Shown one piece after another: positions 63,272 to 64,000 of a stretch of 64,000 nt of DNA (its first letter is position 1; each line of letters starts with the position of its first letter). The position numbers and the translations under genes are program-made. The DNA comes from Spiribacter halobius (GTDB taxonomy: Bacteria > Pseudomonadota > Gammaproteobacteria > Nitrococcales > Nitrococcaceae). The stretch covers positions 2,480,001-2,544,000 of the forward strand of contig NZ_CP086615.1 of assembly GCF_020883455.1 (NCBI RefSeq), written 5' to 3'. The notes under the pieces were generated by a model. The model did no database searches, was not told where the DNA came from, and saw nothing but the letters and a program-made list of their open reading frames with translations.

Positions 63272-63973
63272 CTACCGCCATTGTCGGGCGGACACACCCA
63301 GGCGCTCGAACACGCGCCCCACGAGCCGGTCGCAGCGCGCCCCGTCGAAGGCGAACGTGCGCGGCAGCAGGCTGACCACCTCCGCGGTCATGTTCCGCTG
63401 CAGCAGCAGCCGCGCCCGGTGCACCCGGGTCTTCACGGTGGCGGGTTCGACGCCCAGGCAGGCTGCAGTCTCTGCAACCGAGAGCTGCTCCACCTCGCGC
63501 AGGACGAAGGCGCTGCGGAACGGCTCGGGCAGCTCGTCGATAGCGGCTTCCAGCAGACGCTGCAGTTGCGCCTCATGCAGCGCCGCCTCCGGATTCGCCG
63601 TGGGCGAGCATGGGTCAGCCGTGGCGGCCTCCCGGTGCGCGGGCCGCTCAAGGGCGGACAGCGGGTCCGAAGCGGGCGCGCGCCGGCGCAAGCGCATCAG
63701 GGCCTCGTTGCGCACAATGCGGCAGAGCCAGCTCGCGAAGCCCTCGGGGCCGCGGAACTGCGCGAGCTGGAAGTACGCGCGGATGTAGCCATCTTGGACG
63801 GCGTCCTCCGCCTCCGCGTCGTCGGGCAGGATGCTGCGGGCGATGCGGAACAGCCGCCGGTTGTAGCGCCGCATGATGAGCTCGAAGAGCGCCACCTCGC
63901 CCGCGCGCACGCGGGCGACGACACGCTCGTCCGGCAGCTGCGCCGGGCCGGGTAGCCCTGTCGGCTGCCTCAC
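63272..63973 (-). CDS. ECF-family RNA polymerase sigma factor
   Basis: The ~233-residue protein has sigma region 2 (LIMRRYNRRLFRIARSILPDDAEAEDAVQDGYIRAYFQL, with the -10 recognition part) and region 4 (PEPFRSAFVLREVEQLSVAETAACLGVEPATVKTRVHRAR). A C-terminal extension of ~40 residues follows region 4. GTG 63973 is the first start visible, but the frame remains open to the right edge, so the true start may be outside. A frameshifted copy lies at 52201-52894. Confidence 0.92.
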   Translation of the reverse strand: MRQPTGLPGPAQLPDERVVARVRAGEVALFELIMRRYNRRLFRIARSILPDDAEAEDAVQDGYIRAYFQLAQFRGPEGFASWLCRIVRNEALMRLRRRAPASDPLSALERPAHREAATADPCSPTANPEAALHEAQLQRLLEAAIDELPEPFRSAFVLREVEQLSVAETAACLGVEPATVKTRVHRARLLLQRNMTAEVVSLLPRTFAFDGARCDRLVGRVFERLGVSARQWR

Positions 63974-64000
63974 GGTGCGGGTGGCCGCCGCCTCCCGCGC

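Overview
The window is GC-rich chromosomal DNA from a proteobacterium. The mix of genes (PilZ-DUF1631, Dus-type tRNA dihydrouridine synthase, MtfA peptidase, Rnk, YtfE, TTT transporter, many LysR regulators) points to a gammaproteobacterium, possibly an Ectothiorhodospiraceae-like halophile. The family-level placement is inference, because there is no rRNA gene here to settle it. I saw no rRNA, tRNA or CRISPR array.

Positions 1 to about 22.4 kb look like stable core chromosome with dense genes: a PilZ-DUF1631 protein (cut by the left edge), CBS protein, OmpA lipoprotein, GNAT acetyltransferase, DegQ-type protease, class I aldolase, DUF3422 protein, rhomboid protease, a PLP lyase, a PAS-GGDEF protein, YbaK deacylase, DusB, a translationally coupled four-gene run (2-hydroxyacid dehydrogenase, MtfA, SDR, alpha/beta hydrolase), a large hybrid histidine kinase and a tartrate/D-malate dehydrogenase. 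Five copies of one palindromic repeat family sit between these genes and nowhere I could see further right.

From about 22.7 to 28.9 kb there is an island with AT-rich flanks. It holds a tight four-gene minus-strand operon: tyrosine recombinase, TnsA-like protein with its nuclease residues lost, DDE transposase (TnsB/TniA-like) and AAA ATPase (TnsC/TniB-like). A perfect 24-bp inverted repeat lies just upstream of the recombinase. I read it as a Tn7/Tn5053-like transposition module that may make cointegrates and resolve them with its own tyrosine recombinase. A broken amino-acid permease follows.

From 29.1 to 38.5 kb is a transport and catabolic locus: gamma-glutamyltransferase then tctC-tctB-tctA on the minus strand, divergent from a GntR regulator and a TauE/SafE exporter. 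An IS66 element (33428-36199) with an 8-bp target duplication splits the gamma-glutamyltransferase gene; removing it and one repeat copy restores the frame exactly. From 39.7 to 45.5 kb come an MFS transporter and a LysR gene divergent from a compact five-gene operon (DoxX, GST, glutathionyl-hydroquinone reductase type GST, haloalkane-dehalogenase-like hydrolase, GFA protein) that looks like a glutathione-dependent detoxification pathway.

From 45.5 kb to the end the DNA is gene-poor and decaying. Intact genes (hemD-like, two LysR, DUF1028, rnk, cupredoxin, panB, nitronate monooxygenase, DUF3565, ytfE, creatininase family, an ECF sigma factor) are separated by long stretches without clear genes and by pseudogenes: a frameshifted copy of the ECF sigma factor, a frameshifted DUF5602 gene, a ferredoxin-NADP reductase remnant, and the scar of an RND efflux operon. 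Several survivors (YtfE, DUF3565, cupredoxin) fit nitric-oxide or copper stress.
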